From positions 4,650,001 through 4,714,000 of the forward strand of contig NZ_CP073346.1 of assembly GCF_024397895.1 (NCBI RefSeq): a stretch of 64,000 nucleotides of DNA. Direction: 5' to 3'. Numbering within the stretch: the stretch's first letter is position 1; each line of letters begins with the position of its first letter. The DNA is from Pseudomonas benzenivorans (lineage in GTDB: Bacteria > Pseudomonadota > Gammaproteobacteria > Pseudomonadales > Pseudomonadaceae). The notes below the pieces were generated by a model. The model saw only the letters and a list, made by a program, of their open reading frames with translations, had not been told where the DNA came from and ran no database searches. The position numbers were made by a program, and so were the translations under genes. Below are positions 47,398-60,327 of the stretch, piece by piece.

Positions 47398-47946
47398 TCA
47401 CCGTTCGTTCAGGGCGAATGCGGTCAGGGTGAAGGTCGGAATGCCCATATCCTGCAATTTCTGCGAGCCGCCGAGTTCGGGCAGATCGATGATGGCCGCG
47501 GCTTCATGGATCTTCGCCCCCATCCTGCGCACCAGTTGGGCGGCGGCGAGCAGGGTGCCGCCGGTGGCAATCAGATCATCGAAAATCAGGACGCTGTCAC
47601 CTTCGCACAGGCTGTCGGCCTGCACTTCGAGAAAGGATTCGCCGTACTCGGTCTTGTAGGCCTCGCGCAGCAACTCGCCGGGCAGCTTGCCGTGTTTGCG
47701 AAACAGGATCAGCGGCTTGTTGAGTTCGTAGGCGATGATCGAGCCGATCAGGAAGCCGCGGGCGTCCATGGCGGCGATATGGCTGAACTCGCCTTCGACA
47801 TAGCGCTGGATGAAGCTGTCGGCGACCATGCGCAAGGCCCGCGGCGACTGGAACAGCGGGGTGATGTCGCGAAAGATGACCCCCGGCTTGGGGAAATCAG
47901 CGACCGGGCGAATCAGGGTTTTGATGCTGAATTCGTCGAAAATCAT
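47398..47946 (-). CDS. apt: Adenine phosphoribosyltransferase
   Basis: Apt salvages adenine to AMP using PRPP. The 182-residue protein has the N-terminal hood ([17 protein letters not shown] type: [17 protein letters not shown]), the [12 protein letters not shown] substrate loop, RKHGKLPGE and the PRPP-binding motif [26 protein letters not shown] precedes the ATG at 47946. It is followed upstream on the same strand by anr, with a 70-base gap, an order also known from P. aeruginosa. Certain. Confidence 0.97.
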   Translation of the reverse strand: MIFDEFSIKTLIRPVADFPKPGVIFRDITPLFQSPRALRMVADSFIQRYVEGEFSHIAAMDARGFLIGSIIAYELNKPLILFRKHGKLPGELLREAYKTEYGESFLEVQADSLCEGDSVLIFDDLIATGGTLLAAAQLVRRMGAKIHEAAAIIDLPELGGSQKLQDMGIPTFTLTAFALNER

Positions 47947-48016
47947 CGTTGGACTCCTGCGGCTTTGAAAGGCGGTTGGCGGCTCCGGCAGCCTGCCGAA
48001 AGGCCGATGGATCCAC

Positions 48017-48751
48017 TCAGCTGTCGAGGTGCCCCCCGGCCAGGGCGCACAGTTCGACGGAGTCGAGAATATGCACTTCCTTGCCTTCGGCTTCGAGCAG
48101 TTTGTTGCGCTGGAAGCGGGTGAATACCCGGGACACGGTTTCCACCGCCAGCCCCAGGTAGTTGCCGATCTCGTTGCGCGACATGGCCAGGCGAAACTGT
48201 TGTGCGGAGAAACCGCGTGCGCTGAAGCGCGCCGAGAGATTGACCAGGAATGAGGCGATGCGCTCATCCGCTGTCTTTTTCGACAACAGCAGCATCATGT
48301 GCTGATCTTCGCGAATTTCCCGACTCATGATGCGCATCAGCTGGCGCCTAAGCTGTGGCAGTTGCGCGGCCAGTTCGTCGAGGCGTTCGAAGGGAATCTC
48401 GCAGATCGAGGTGGTTTCCAAGGCTTGTGCGGAGACCGGATAGCGTTCGGTGTCCATGCCGGAGAGGCCAACCAGTTCACTGGGCAGGTGAAAGCCGGTT
48501 ATCTGCTCCGTACCGCCATCGCTCAGGCTGAAGGTCTTGAGGGCGCCGGAGCGCACGGCGAACAGCGAACCGAAGGTGTCGCCCTGTCGGAACAGGTATT
48601 CACCCTTCTTCAATGGGCGGCCCCGTTTGACGATCTCATCCAGTGCGTCCAGGTCTTCCAGATTCAGCGACAGCGGCAGGCAAAGCGGCGCCAGACTGCA
48701 GTCCTTGCAGTGGGCCTGATGAGGTGCGCGGGGTTTGGCACATTGCGACAT
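48017..48751 (-). CDS. anr: Anaerobic regulator Anr (FNR homologue)
   Basis: Anr is the oxygen-sensing transcription factor that activates microaerobic and denitrification genes when its [4Fe-4S] cluster is intact. The 244-residue protein has the N-terminal cysteines C15, C18 and C24 ([11 protein letters not shown]) plus C117 ([10 protein letters not shown]) as cluster ligands, a cyclic-nucleotide-type sensor fold and a C-terminal helix-turn-helix ([21 protein letters not shown]) with the E-x2-S-R residues that read TTGAT half-sites. It neighbours the cbb3 oxidase assembly genes. A well-matched Anr site occurs before aer at 61984-61997. Confidence 0.97.
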   Translation of the reverse strand: MSQCAKPRAPHQAHCKDCSLAPLCLPLSLNLEDLDALDEIVKRGRPLKKGEYLFRQGDTFGSLFAVRSGALKTFSLSDGGTEQITGFHLPSELVGLSGMDTERYPVSAQALETTSICEIPFERLDELAAQLPQLRRQLMRIMSREIREDQHMMLLLSKKTADERIASFLVNLSARFSARGFSAQQFRLAMSRNEIGNYLGLAVETVSRVFTRFQRNKLLEAEGKEVHILDSVELCALAGGHLDS

Positions 48752-48976
48752 CGAGGTTGTCCCTGATTAAACACACACTAACCGCAAGGGTACCGCAGCG
48801 GGGCGTGATTCAGCCAGCCAGCGGCGGCGCGGTCAAGTGTCTGGCCTGCAAGCTTTGGCCAACGCATAGGCGTTGCTTCTCAAGGAGCATAGCCACGGGA
48901 ACGGGGTCGTAGGAGCTGGAGTCCAGGAGAAAGGGGGAGTGTCGAGCCGTCGCGGCGAAGGTCGGCTGGAGCCGCC

Positions 48977-49660
48977 TCAGTGACCCATCAGCCAGTGCTG
49001 ATGCGGTCCAGGCAGGGTCCAGACGCCGAACATGATCACCAGCACGCCGCCGGCGGTGCGCACACCCCGTTTGCGCAACAGGGCCGTCACGCGTTCGGCG
49101 GCCATCCCGGTGGCCAGCAGCACCGGCAGGGTACCGAGGCCGAAGGCCAGCATCAGCGCGGCGCTGCCCAGCGCGTTGCCCTGGCTGGAAGCCCACAGCA
49201 GGGTGCTGTAGACCAGCCCGCAGGGCAACCAGCCCCACAGCGAGCCCAGCACCAGCGCCTTGGCCGTGCTGTCGACCGGCATGAAGCGTCGGGTCAACGG
49301 CTGGATATGCCGCCATAGGCCGCGACCCAGGCTTTCGATCCGGGTCAGCCCGCTCCACCAGCCGGCCAGATACAGGCCCATGGCGATCAGCAGTAGCGCC
49401 GCCAGGACGCGCAGGCCGATCGCCGCCGGGCTGCTGGCCAGGGCCCAGCCGGCCAGGCCGAGCAGCAGGCCGGCGACTGCATAGCTGAGAATCCGTCCGA
49501 GGTTGTAGCTCAGCAGCAGATGAAACCGCCGTGCCCGCTGCTCGGCGGGAATGGCCAGGGTCAGTGCGCCCATCAGGCCGCCACACATGCCCAGGCAATG
49601 CCCGCCGCCGAGCAGGCCGAGAATCAGCGCCGAAAGCAGCAGTGGCGCCAGTTCAAGCAT
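48977..49660 (-). CDS. TauE/SafE-like membrane protein linked to cbb3 oxidase genes
   Basis: The 227-residue integral membrane protein (about six hydrophobic segments) belongs to the sulfite-exporter TauE/SafE or DsbD-like transmembrane group. It carries the motif GGHCLGMCGGLMG near residues 19-31, with C22 and C26 in membrane-facing positions, and a second conserved WLPCGLVYS. Homologues sit next to cco genes in many Pseudomonas and are suspected to move copper or reducing equivalents for oxidase maturation; this is not shown here. Its start overlaps ccoS by 8 bases. It ends 225 bases before anr, where hemN lies in P. aeruginosa. Confidence 0.85.
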   Translation of the reverse strand: MLELAPLLLSALILGLLGGGHCLGMCGGLMGALTLAIPAEQRARRFHLLLSYNLGRILSYAVAGLLLGLAGWALASSPAAIGLRVLAALLLIAMGLYLAGWWSGLTRIESLGRGLWRHIQPLTRRFMPVDSTAKALVLGSLWGWLPCGLVYSTLLWASSQGNALGSAALMLAFGLGTLPVLLATGMAAERVTALLRKRGVRTAGGVLVIMFGVWTLPGPHQHWLMGH

Positions 49661-49880
49661 TGCGGTTATCCCACGGCGAATCCTTGGCCGGGTCCGTTTC
49701 CTGGTCGTTGGCCTGTTCTATACCGGCCTTGTGTTGCGGATCCTCGTCGTCGAACAGGATGCTGTGGGCCGGGCCGTCGAGGTCGTCGTACTGGCCGCTG
49801 TCGACTGCCCAGAAGAACAGCCAGATGGCGAAGGCCACCAGCACCAGGGCGACGGGGATGAGGATGTAAAGCGCGGACAT
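49653..49880 (-). CDS. ccoS: Cbb3 oxidase maturation protein CcoS
   Basis: CcoS is a small membrane protein needed for cofactor (heme and copper) insertion into CcoN. The 75-residue product has one N-terminal membrane segment (ALYILIPVALVLVAFAIWLFFWAVDSGQYDDLDGPAHSILFDD) whose FFWAVDSGQYDDLDGPAHSIL ending is the family signature. An acidic tail follows. It lies between the copper ATPase and the TauE/SafE-like gene in the usual ccoGHIS order. Confidence 0.95.
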   Translation of the reverse strand: MSALYILIPVALVLVAFAIWLFFWAVDSGQYDDLDGPAHSILFDDEDPQHKAGIEQANDQETDPAKDSPWDNRNA

Positions 49881-49892
49881 GAAGACTCCAGC

Positions 49893-52301
<2,409 letters not shown>

Positions 52302-52324
52302 CGAGGAGGTGTCTGGGCCTGTCG

Positions 52325-52846
52325 CTAGCGGGCTTTGCCGAGGCGGATGGTCTTGCCGCTTTCCAGGGTCGCTTCCTCGAACAGGCGCCATTGCTGGCCG
52401 CCTTCCTGGCCGATCAGCTCGACAAAGCGCCGGCCTTGCACCACGTCCTGCATCTGGCCGCGGTACAGGCCCTGGCCCTCCGGTTGCAGCACGATACGGC
52501 GATCACGTTCGGGCTGGGTCGGGGAGATCAGGTTGAGCACCAGCTGCGCCGGGCCGCTGTTGCCCTGCAACTGCAGTGTGGCGGTGCCGGCGTCCTCGTC
52601 GAGGTCGAGGCGGGCGCTGAGCTGCAGGCGCTCGGCGAACTGTTCGCGCTCCAGGGACTGATTGATGCCCTTGCCGACATCATAGTAATCGTCGGAAATC
52701 AGGCCGGGCGGATTCTGCGTGGCGATGGTCAGCAGGGCCACGCCCTGGACCACCGAGTAGCCCAGCAGGGCCAGGATGAACCAGGGCCAGAATTGCTTGT
52801 ACCAGGGTTTTACCGGGGGTTGCTCAGACATGGATTGCTTGCTCAT
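52325..52846 (-). CDS. ccoH: Cbb3 oxidase assembly protein CcoH
   Basis: CcoH (FixH family) is a single-span membrane protein of the cbb3 maturation complex. The 173-residue protein has one N-terminal membrane segment ([24 protein letters not shown]), the [16 protein letters not shown] segment and a periplasmic beta-rich domain. It lies 3 bases after ccoG and before ccoI, the standard ccoGHIS order. Confidence 0.95.
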   Translation of the reverse strand: MSKQSMSEQPPVKPWYKQFWPWFILALLGYSVVQGVALLTIATQNPPGLISDDYYDVGKGINQSLEREQFAERLQLSARLDLDEDAGTATLQLQGNSGPAQLVLNLISPTQPERDRRIVLQPEGQGLYRGQMQDVVQGRRFVELIGQEGGQQWRLFEEATLESGKTIRLGKAR

Positions 52847-52849
52847 GGG

Positions 52850-54262
52850 TCAGCGGACGCTTGGGCCGATGAAGCGGCTGTCGGCGTCATTGTGAATGCT
52901 CGGAGTGTCGGCGGACTGGATGCGGAAACGGATTTCGTTGGCGCTGGAGGGAAGCTGTTCCGGCGCGATCGACAGCTCGATCGGCAGCGACAGCACCTCG
53001 CCGGCCAGGGCCTTGATCTCGCGCTTGCCTTCGTAGACCAGGCCATCGAGACCGTCGGCCTCGATCAGGTAGGTCATGTCGCGCTGCGACTTGTTCATGA
53101 TCTTCAGGGTGTAGACGTTCTCGATGCGGCCGGCCTCGTTCTCGCGGTACAGGACGCGATCCTTGATCACGTCCAGCTCCACCAGCGGGCGGCTGGCGAT
53201 GGCCCAGACGAACAGGCCGATCATCGCCAGCAGGGCCACGGCGTAGCCGATCAGTCGTGGGCGGGCCAGGTGGGTCTGCTGCCCGGACAGGTTGTGTTCG
53301 GTGGTGTAACTGATCAGCCCTTTCGGGTAGTTCATCTTGTCCATGATGCTGTCGCAGGCGTCGATGCAGGCGGCGCAGCCGATGCATTCGATCTGCAGGC
53401 CGTCGCGGATGTCGATACCGGTGGGGCAGACCTGCACGCACATCTTGCAGTCGATGCAGTCGCCGAGGCCCTCGGCCTTGTAGTCGGCGTCCTTCTTGCG
53501 CGGCCCGCGGTGTTCGCCGCGGCGCGGGTCGTAGGAGACGATCAGGGTGTCCTGGTCGAACATCACGCTCTGGAAGCGCGCATAGGGGCACATGTAGATG
53601 CACACCTGTTCGCGCAGCCAGCCGGCGTTGCCATAGGTGGCCAGGGTGAAGAAGCCGACCCAGAACACCGCCCAGCCGCCGGCCTGCAGGGTCAGGAGCT
53701 CGGGGATCAGCTCGCGGATCGGCGAGAAGTAGCCGACGAAGGTCAGTGCGGTGGTCAGGGACACCCCGACCCAGATGCCGTGCTTGGCGGCCTTGCGCAG
53801 AACCTTCTGCCCGGACATGGGGGCCTTGTCGAGCTTCATGCGCTGGTTGCGATCGCCTTCGGTGACCTTCTCCGCCCACATGAACACCCAGGTGAACACG
53901 CTCTGCGGGCAGGTGTAGCCGCACCAGACGCGACCGGCGAACACGGTGATGAAGAACAGGCCGAAGGCGGCGATGATCAGCAGCGCCGAGAGCAGGACGA
54001 AGTCCTGCGGCCAGTAGGTGGCGCCGAAGATGTGGAATTTGCGCGCAGGCAGGTCCCACCAGACGGCCTGGCGGCCATCCCAGCTGAGCCAGACAGTACC
54101 GAAATAGAGGATGAACAGCAGTGCGCCACCGAGCATGCGCAGGTTGCGGAACAGGCCGGTGAAGGCGCGGGTGTAGATTTTCTCGCGACTGGCGTACAGG
54201 TCGACGGACTCGACCTTGGCCGGGGCAGGGGTGACGTCTTTTACCGGAATCTGCGAACTCAT
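52850..54262 (-). CDS. ccoG: Cbb3 oxidase accessory ferredoxin-like protein CcoG
   Basis: CcoG (FixG/RdxA) is a membrane FeS protein, thought to reduce copper during oxidase assembly. The 470-residue protein has about five membrane segments (for example MLGGALLFILYFGTVWLSW, DFVLLSALLIIAAFGLFFITVFA) and YTCPQSVFTWVFMWAEK. Two 4Fe-4S motifs are present: CIDCKMCVQVCP and CIGCAACIDACD. A C-terminal IG-like periplasmic domain follows. It is separated from ccoP by 147 bases that contain a very stable hairpin. Confidence 0.96.
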   Translation of the reverse strand: MSSQIPVKDVTPAPAKVESVDLYASREKIYTRAFTGLFRNLRMLGGALLFILYFGTVWLSWDGRQAVWWDLPARKFHIFGATYWPQDFVLLSALLIIAAFGLFFITVFAGRVWCGYTCPQSVFTWVFMWAEKVTEGDRNQRMKLDKAPMSGQKVLRKAAKHGIWVGVSLTTALTFVGYFSPIRELIPELLTLQAGGWAVFWVGFFTLATYGNAGWLREQVCIYMCPYARFQSVMFDQDTLIVSYDPRRGEHRGPRKKDADYKAEGLGDCIDCKMCVQVCPTGIDIRDGLQIECIGCAACIDACDSIMDKMNYPKGLISYTTEHNLSGQQTHLARPRLIGYAVALLAMIGLFVWAIASRPLVELDVIKDRVLYRENEAGRIENVYTLKIMNKSQRDMTYLIEADGLDGLVYEGKREIKALAGEVLSLPIELSIAPEQLPSSANEIRFRIQSADTPSIHNDADSRFIGPSVR

Positions 54263-54291
54263 CAGGTGCTACCACAGCGGTGGATTGTCTG

Positions 54292-54317
54292 CCCCGGCCG
54301 GCGCGAGCCGGCCGGGG
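54292..54317 (-). terminator. Very stable hairpin after ccoP
   Basis: CCCCGGCCGGC (54292-54302) and GCCGGCCGGGG (54307-54317) are fully complementary with a 4-base loop, between the ccoP and ccoG genes. There is no U-run after it on the minus strand. It may protect the ccoNOQP mRNA 3' end and lower ccoGHIS transcription rather than terminate fully. Confidence 0.55.
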
Positions 54318-54409
54318 TCATTTCACTCATACGCCATGGTACGCCTGACCAGGCCCTGTTTGGGTGCGACGGGGAGTCGCGCTCGATACAGGGCTTTCAA
54401 CGGGCGGCC

Positions 54410-55396
54410 TTACTGCTCCGCAGGCTTCTGCGACAGGCTGTACACATAGGCGGCCAGCAGGTGGACCTTGTCGTTGCCGAGGAAGTCCGCCTGGGCCGGC
54501 ATGCGGCCATTGCGGCCGTAACGCAGGGTCTGCTGGACCTGGGCGAAGCTGGAGCCGTAGAGCCAGGTCTTGTCGGTCAGGTTCGGAGCACCCATGGCCT
54601 GCTGGCCCTTGCCTTCGGCGCCATGGCAGACGGCGCAGTTGGTGGCATAGATTTCCTGGCCGGCAACCGGATCGGCTTCGATGTCCTCAGGAGTCTTCAG
54701 GCCGGACAGACCACGCACGTAGGCGGAAACATTCTTGATGCCTTCTTCGCCGAGGTTGTCCTTCCAGGCCGGCATGGCGGCCTGGCGGCCTTCCATGATG
54801 GTGGTCTTGATGGTTTCCGGCTCGCCGCCGTACAGCCAGTCACTGTCGGTCAGGTTGGGGAAACCGTAGGCACCCTTGGCGTCGGAGCCGTGGCACACCG
54901 AGCAGTTGGAGGCGAACAGGCGGCCACCCATTTTCAGGGCCTGCTCGTCTTGGGCGACCTGCTCAATCGGCATGGCGGCGTACTTGGCGAAGATCGGCCC
55001 GTACTGGGCGTCGGCCTTGGCCATTTCCTTTTCCCACTGGTGCACGCCGGTCCAGCCTGCGTTGCGCTCGCCGTCGGCGATCTGCACGCTGGCGGCGAAC
55101 GGGGTCTTGGCCTCGTTGTCGAGGTAGTCGTAACCCGGCAGCAAGCCTTTCCAGTTACCCAGGCCCGGGTAAAGCACCAGGTAGCCGACGGCGAAGATGA
55201 TGGTGGCCACGAACAGCATGAACCACCACTTGGGCATAGGGTTGTCGAATTCCTCGACACCATCGAACACATGGCCGACGGTTTCGTCGGTGGACTCCTG
55301 ACGCTGGCCTTTGCGGGTGCCGAAGATCAGCAAGGCCATGGCCAAGATGGTCCCGAGTACGAGAATTGTTACGTACCAATTCCAGAACGTGGTCAT
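54410..55396 (-). CDS. ccoP: Cbb3 oxidase diheme subunit CcoP
   Basis: CcoP carries two c-type hemes that pass electrons to CcoO and CcoN. The 328-residue protein has two N-terminal membrane segments (about 8-28 and 56-76), then two cytochrome c domains with C165-S-V-C168-H169 and C254-A-V-C257-H258. The axial methionine segments (MPAWKDNL and MPAQADFL) are present. It overlaps ccoQ by 4 bases. Subunit length and order are normal. Confidence 0.97.
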   Translation of the reverse strand: MTTFWNWYVTILVLGTILAMALLIFGTRKGQRQESTDETVGHVFDGVEEFDNPMPKWWFMLFVATIIFAVGYLVLYPGLGNWKGLLPGYDYLDNEAKTPFAASVQIADGERNAGWTGVHQWEKEMAKADAQYGPIFAKYAAMPIEQVAQDEQALKMGGRLFASNCSVCHGSDAKGAYGFPNLTDSDWLYGGEPETIKTTIMEGRQAAMPAWKDNLGEEGIKNVSAYVRGLSGLKTPEDIEADPVAGQEIYATNCAVCHGAEGKGQQAMGAPNLTDKTWLYGSSFAQVQQTLRYGRNGRMPAQADFLGNDKVHLLAAYVYSLSQKPAEQ

Positions 55397-55596
55397 TGGT
55401 TATTGCTCCTGGAAGATTGTTCATCACGCGCGTCGGGTTTTTTCTGCTCGTCGGCGAACGGCAGGTTGGCGGCTTCGTCGAAACTCGACTTGCGCTTGCT
55501 GCTATAGGCCCAGAGCACCACGCCGATAAAGGCGATGAACACCACTGCCGTGCCTATGCCACGAATGGTCCCGATGTCCGTGAGAAAAGAGGGCAT
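55393..55596 (-). CDS. ccoQ: Cbb3 oxidase small subunit CcoQ
   Basis: CcoQ is a small subunit that stabilises the core complex. The 67-residue protein has one membrane segment ([19 protein letters not shown]) followed by a basic [14 protein letters not shown] stretch typical of CcoQ. It overlaps ccoP by 4 bases and follows ccoO after 6. Confidence 0.93.
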   Translation of the reverse strand: MPSFLTDIGTIRGIGTAVVFIAFIGVVLWAYSSKRKSSFDEAANLPFADEQKKPDARDEQSSRSNNQ

Positions 55597-55602
55597 CGTG
55601 AA

Positions 55603-56210
55603 TTACCGCTTGCTGCTGATCGAGGTGCCGAGAACCTGCAGGTACGCGACCAGCGCGTCCATCTCGGTCTTGCCCTTCACCGCGTCCTTGGCACCGGCGA
55701 TGTCTTCGTCGGTGTAGGGGATGCCAAAGCCACGCATGACTTCCAGCTTCTTGGCGGTGTCCTTGCCGTCGAGCTTGTTCTCGACCAGCCAGGGGTAGGA
55801 CGGCATCTTCGACTCGGGCACGACGTTACGCGGGTTGTACAGGTGCGCACGGTGCCACTCGTCCGAGTAGCGGCCGCCGACACGGGCCAGGTCCGGGCCG
55901 GTACGCTTGGAACCCCACAGGAAGGGGTGGTCCCAGACGCTTTCACCGGCCACCGAGTAGTGGCCGTAGCGCTCGGTCTCGGCGCGGAACGGGCGGATCA
56001 TCTGCGAGTGGCAGCCGACGCAACCGTTGGAAATGTAGACGTCGCGACCTTCCAGCTGCAGCGCGGTGTAGGGCTTGAGGCCCTCGACCGGCTCGTTGGT
56101 GACGTCCTGGAAAAACAGCGGGACGATCTGGGTCAGGCCACCGATGCTGACGGCGATGACCATCAGCAGCGCCATCAGGCCGATATTCTTCTCGATGATT
56201 TCGTGTTTCA

Positions 56211-56211
<1 letters not shown>
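55603..56211 (-). CDS. ccoO: Cbb3 oxidase monoheme subunit CcoO
   Basis: CcoO is the membrane-anchored monoheme cytochrome c subunit. The 202-residue protein has an N-terminal anchor ([25 protein letters not shown]) and one heme motif, C64-V-G-C67-H68, in [20 protein letters not shown]. It also has the conserved [15 protein letters not shown] segment. The start base coincides with the last base of ccoN, indicating coupled translation. Confidence 0.97.
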
Positions 56212-58207
<1,996 letters not shown>

Positions 58208-58906
58208 ATGAGCGACGGGCAGCGCGCGGGTATTGACGCGGATCAAGTGAAACACGGGCAAAACCCAGGTGCGTGGCTATGGAACAAACCGGCAGGCGCG
58301 AGCAAGGCGACCCTCATTCTCGCCCATGGCGCGGGAGCGCCGATGGACAGCGACTTCATGACGGCCATCGCCGAGTTGCTCGCCCAGCGGGGCGTGGCGG
58401 TGGTGCGTTTCGAGTTCGCCTACATGGCGGCGCGCCGGCTGGATGGCAAGAGGCGGCCGCCCAGTCCCCAGGCGAGGCTTCTTGAGCAGTGGCGCGAGGT
58501 CTATGCCCGGGTGCGTCAGCAGGTCGACGGGCCCTTGGCGATCGGCGGCAAGTCCATGGGCGGGCGCATGGCCAGTTTGCTTGCCGACGAGCTCGCGGCG
58601 GACGCGCTGGTGTGTCTGGGTTACCCCTTCCATGCCATTGGCAAGGCCGACAAGCCGCGGGTCGCCCATCTGGCTGAGCTGCGGACACCCACCCTGATCG
58701 TTCAGGGTGAGCGCGACCCCATGGGCGATGCGCAGACGGTAGCCGCTTACCGATTGGCCGAGGCGGTCCGTATCCACTGGCTGGCGGCCGCCGATCATGA
58801 TCTCAAGCCGCTCAAGCGTTCGGGCTTCACCCATGGGCAGCATCTGCAGGCGGCGGCGGATGCCGTGGCGAGCCAGTTGATGCACCGGGGCACGGGCCGG
58901 GGCTGA
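58208..58906 (+). CDS. Alpha/beta hydrolase of the KANL3/Tex30 type
   Basis: A 232-residue predicted serine hydrolase. It has ILAHGAGAPMDSDFM (oxyanion region), the nucleophile elbow GGKSMGGR with S116, D170 in GERDPMG and H197 in AADHDLKP, so the catalytic triad is complete. LVCLGYPFH matches the dienelactone-hydrolase-like or Tex30 group. There is no signal peptide. The substrate is unknown. GGCGAGGCAAGC precedes the ATG. It is convergent with the GNAT gene and is a lone gene near cco. Confidence 0.85.
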   Translation: MSDGQRAGIDADQVKHGQNPGAWLWNKPAGASKATLILAHGAGAPMDSDFMTAIAELLAQRGVAVVRFEFAYMAARRLDGKRRPPSPQARLLEQWREVYARVRQQVDGPLAIGGKSMGGRMASLLADELAADALVCLGYPFHAIGKADKPRVAHLAELRTPTLIVQGERDPMGDAQTVAAYRLAEAVRIHWLAAADHDLKPLKRSGFTHGQHLQAAADAVASQLMHRGTGRG

Positions 58907-58947
58907 TAGCAACGGCCATCGGGCGGCGAACTGCGTTCTTCCGACGC

Positions 58948-59400
58948 CTAAGAAACGGCGGGCCGTTCTGGGCGGATACAACGCTCCAGGGGCAGCAAGT
59001 GGTCCTCGTCGCCCGCCACTACAATGCCAAGCCGTTCGTACAGAGATTGTGCCGGATTGTCTTTGAAGACCTTCAGGCGTATCGCGTGCAAGCCTCGTTT
59101 TTGCGCGAGTGAAGTCACCTGCGTCATGGCCCAGGTGCCGATGCCTCGACCGGTGAACTGGGCCGAAAGCTGGAGATCCCGGAGGTACAGACAGCTTCGA
59201 TGGGTGTCGAGGCTCAGAAAGCCGACGCGCTGTTCAGCCAGCAGAATCATGTAGCTCTCAAGTCCCGGCCAGGTTTGCAGAAAGTCGTGCGGCCGCCATT
59301 CGAGGGCGTGGCGCCGGTAGTAAGGCTGCATATTGTCCGTCGTCAGCCTGCAGGCGAAGGTGGCGTCATGGCAGCTGGCCGGCGCCATGCGAAGGTTCAT
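58948..59400 (-). CDS. GNAT family N-acetyltransferase
   Basis: A 150-residue acetyltransferase with the acetyl-CoA P-loop LQLSAQFTGRGIGTWAMTQV (Q/RxxGxG form GRGIGTW) and the C-terminal HAIRLKVFKDNPAQSLYERLGIVV motif B. Substrate cannot be predicted. It lies between a convergent hydrolase gene and a DinB-like gene on the same strand (51-base gap to the latter). Confidence 0.88.
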   Translation of the reverse strand: MNLRMAPASCHDATFACRLTTDNMQPYYRRHALEWRPHDFLQTWPGLESYMILLAEQRVGFLSLDTHRSCLYLRDLQLSAQFTGRGIGTWAMTQVTSLAQKRGLHAIRLKVFKDNPAQSLYERLGIVVAGDEDHLLPLERCIRPERPAVS

Positions 59401-59451
59401 TATTCAGGGGGGGGCACGGGATAGATAGGCGAAATGACCAGGAGCGGTTCG

Positions 59452-59994
59452 TCAGGCTTTCAGCTGGTCCGGAATCAGCGCCAAGAGGTCGGTAACCCCC
59501 ACGTCGAGCCCGGCCTGGGACAGCAGGGTCGTGACCTGGCCGCGGTGGTGGGGCTGATGGTTGAAGAAATGCAGCAGCAAACTCGAGAACTGTCGCCGGG
59601 CCGGCTGGTCTTGCATGTTCCGGTAGCTCAGCACCTGGTCCAGGTCGCTCTCCTTCAAGGAGGCGATCCAGGTGCAAATGAGCGCGTCCAACTGGCGGCG
59701 CTGTTCGGAAAGCTGGCCAATATCACGGCAGACCAGCTGGTCGAGGGCGGAAGGGGTGGGCAGGTCGCGGGCGGGCTCAAGGCTGTTTGCGCATGCCGGG
59801 AGTTGGGCGAAGCGCTGCAACCAGATCGTATCGCCCACCATGAGATGGTTCAGGGTGCCCAGAATGGACTTGAAGTAAGCCCCCCGGTCTTTCGACAGTT
59901 CCTCGGGTGAGAGTTTGCTGGCCGCCTCATAGACCTTGTTGTTCATCCACTGGTTGTACTGCGCCAGCAATTCGAAGTGTCGTTGCATGCTCAC
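59452..59994 (-). CDS. DinB-like four-helix-bundle protein
   Basis: A 180-residue DinB/DUF664 family protein, likely a metal-dependent four-helix bundle possibly involved in bacillithiol- or glutathione-like chemistry or damage response. The metal triad is visible: H50 in LNHLMVGD and H146 and H150 in FFNHQPHHRGQ. The frame begins with a GTG at 59994 preceded by AAAGGAATGG. An ATG two codons later (59988) is possible, though its GGTGAG site would be too close. Function unknown beyond the fold. Confidence 0.85.
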   Translation of the reverse strand: MSMQRHFELLAQYNQWMNNKVYEAASKLSPEELSKDRGAYFKSILGTLNHLMVGDTIWLQRFAQLPACANSLEPARDLPTPSALDQLVCRDIGQLSEQRRQLDALICTWIASLKESDLDQVLSYRNMQDQPARRQFSSLLLHFFNHQPHHRGQVTTLLSQAGLDVGVTDLLALIPDQLKA

Positions 59995-60327
59995 CGGATT
60001 CCATTCCTTTCAGTCGCTTGTTAACGCGTGATGCGATCAGCACGTGCGCTCGGCCTGAAGCGTCTTGCGCCAGAGCTTGGCTGCGCCGATCTCGGGATCG
60101 AGCGTACTGGCTTATCGGGGCGGGCAGGGCGTTCTGTCCCTGTTTGAAGCCTGCCGTTTATTGAGGGGCAGGGAGCAAGTTATACACGACGAGTGGCGCA
60201 GGAAAATAGCCGGAGCGCCTAGCTGCGGTCCGGGGATTCAACGCATCACAGGTCCGACCCAGGCCCGGGCATCGGGCCCTCTGGCCAGCGAAGGGCGCGC
60301 GTCGTGGCCGGCGGGCGCCCTTTGCTT
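59995..60327. other. 333-base gap between the DinB-like gene and aer
   Basis: Nothing convincing is visible: no gene, no clear terminator, only short GC-rich inverted repeats. Confidence 0.5.
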
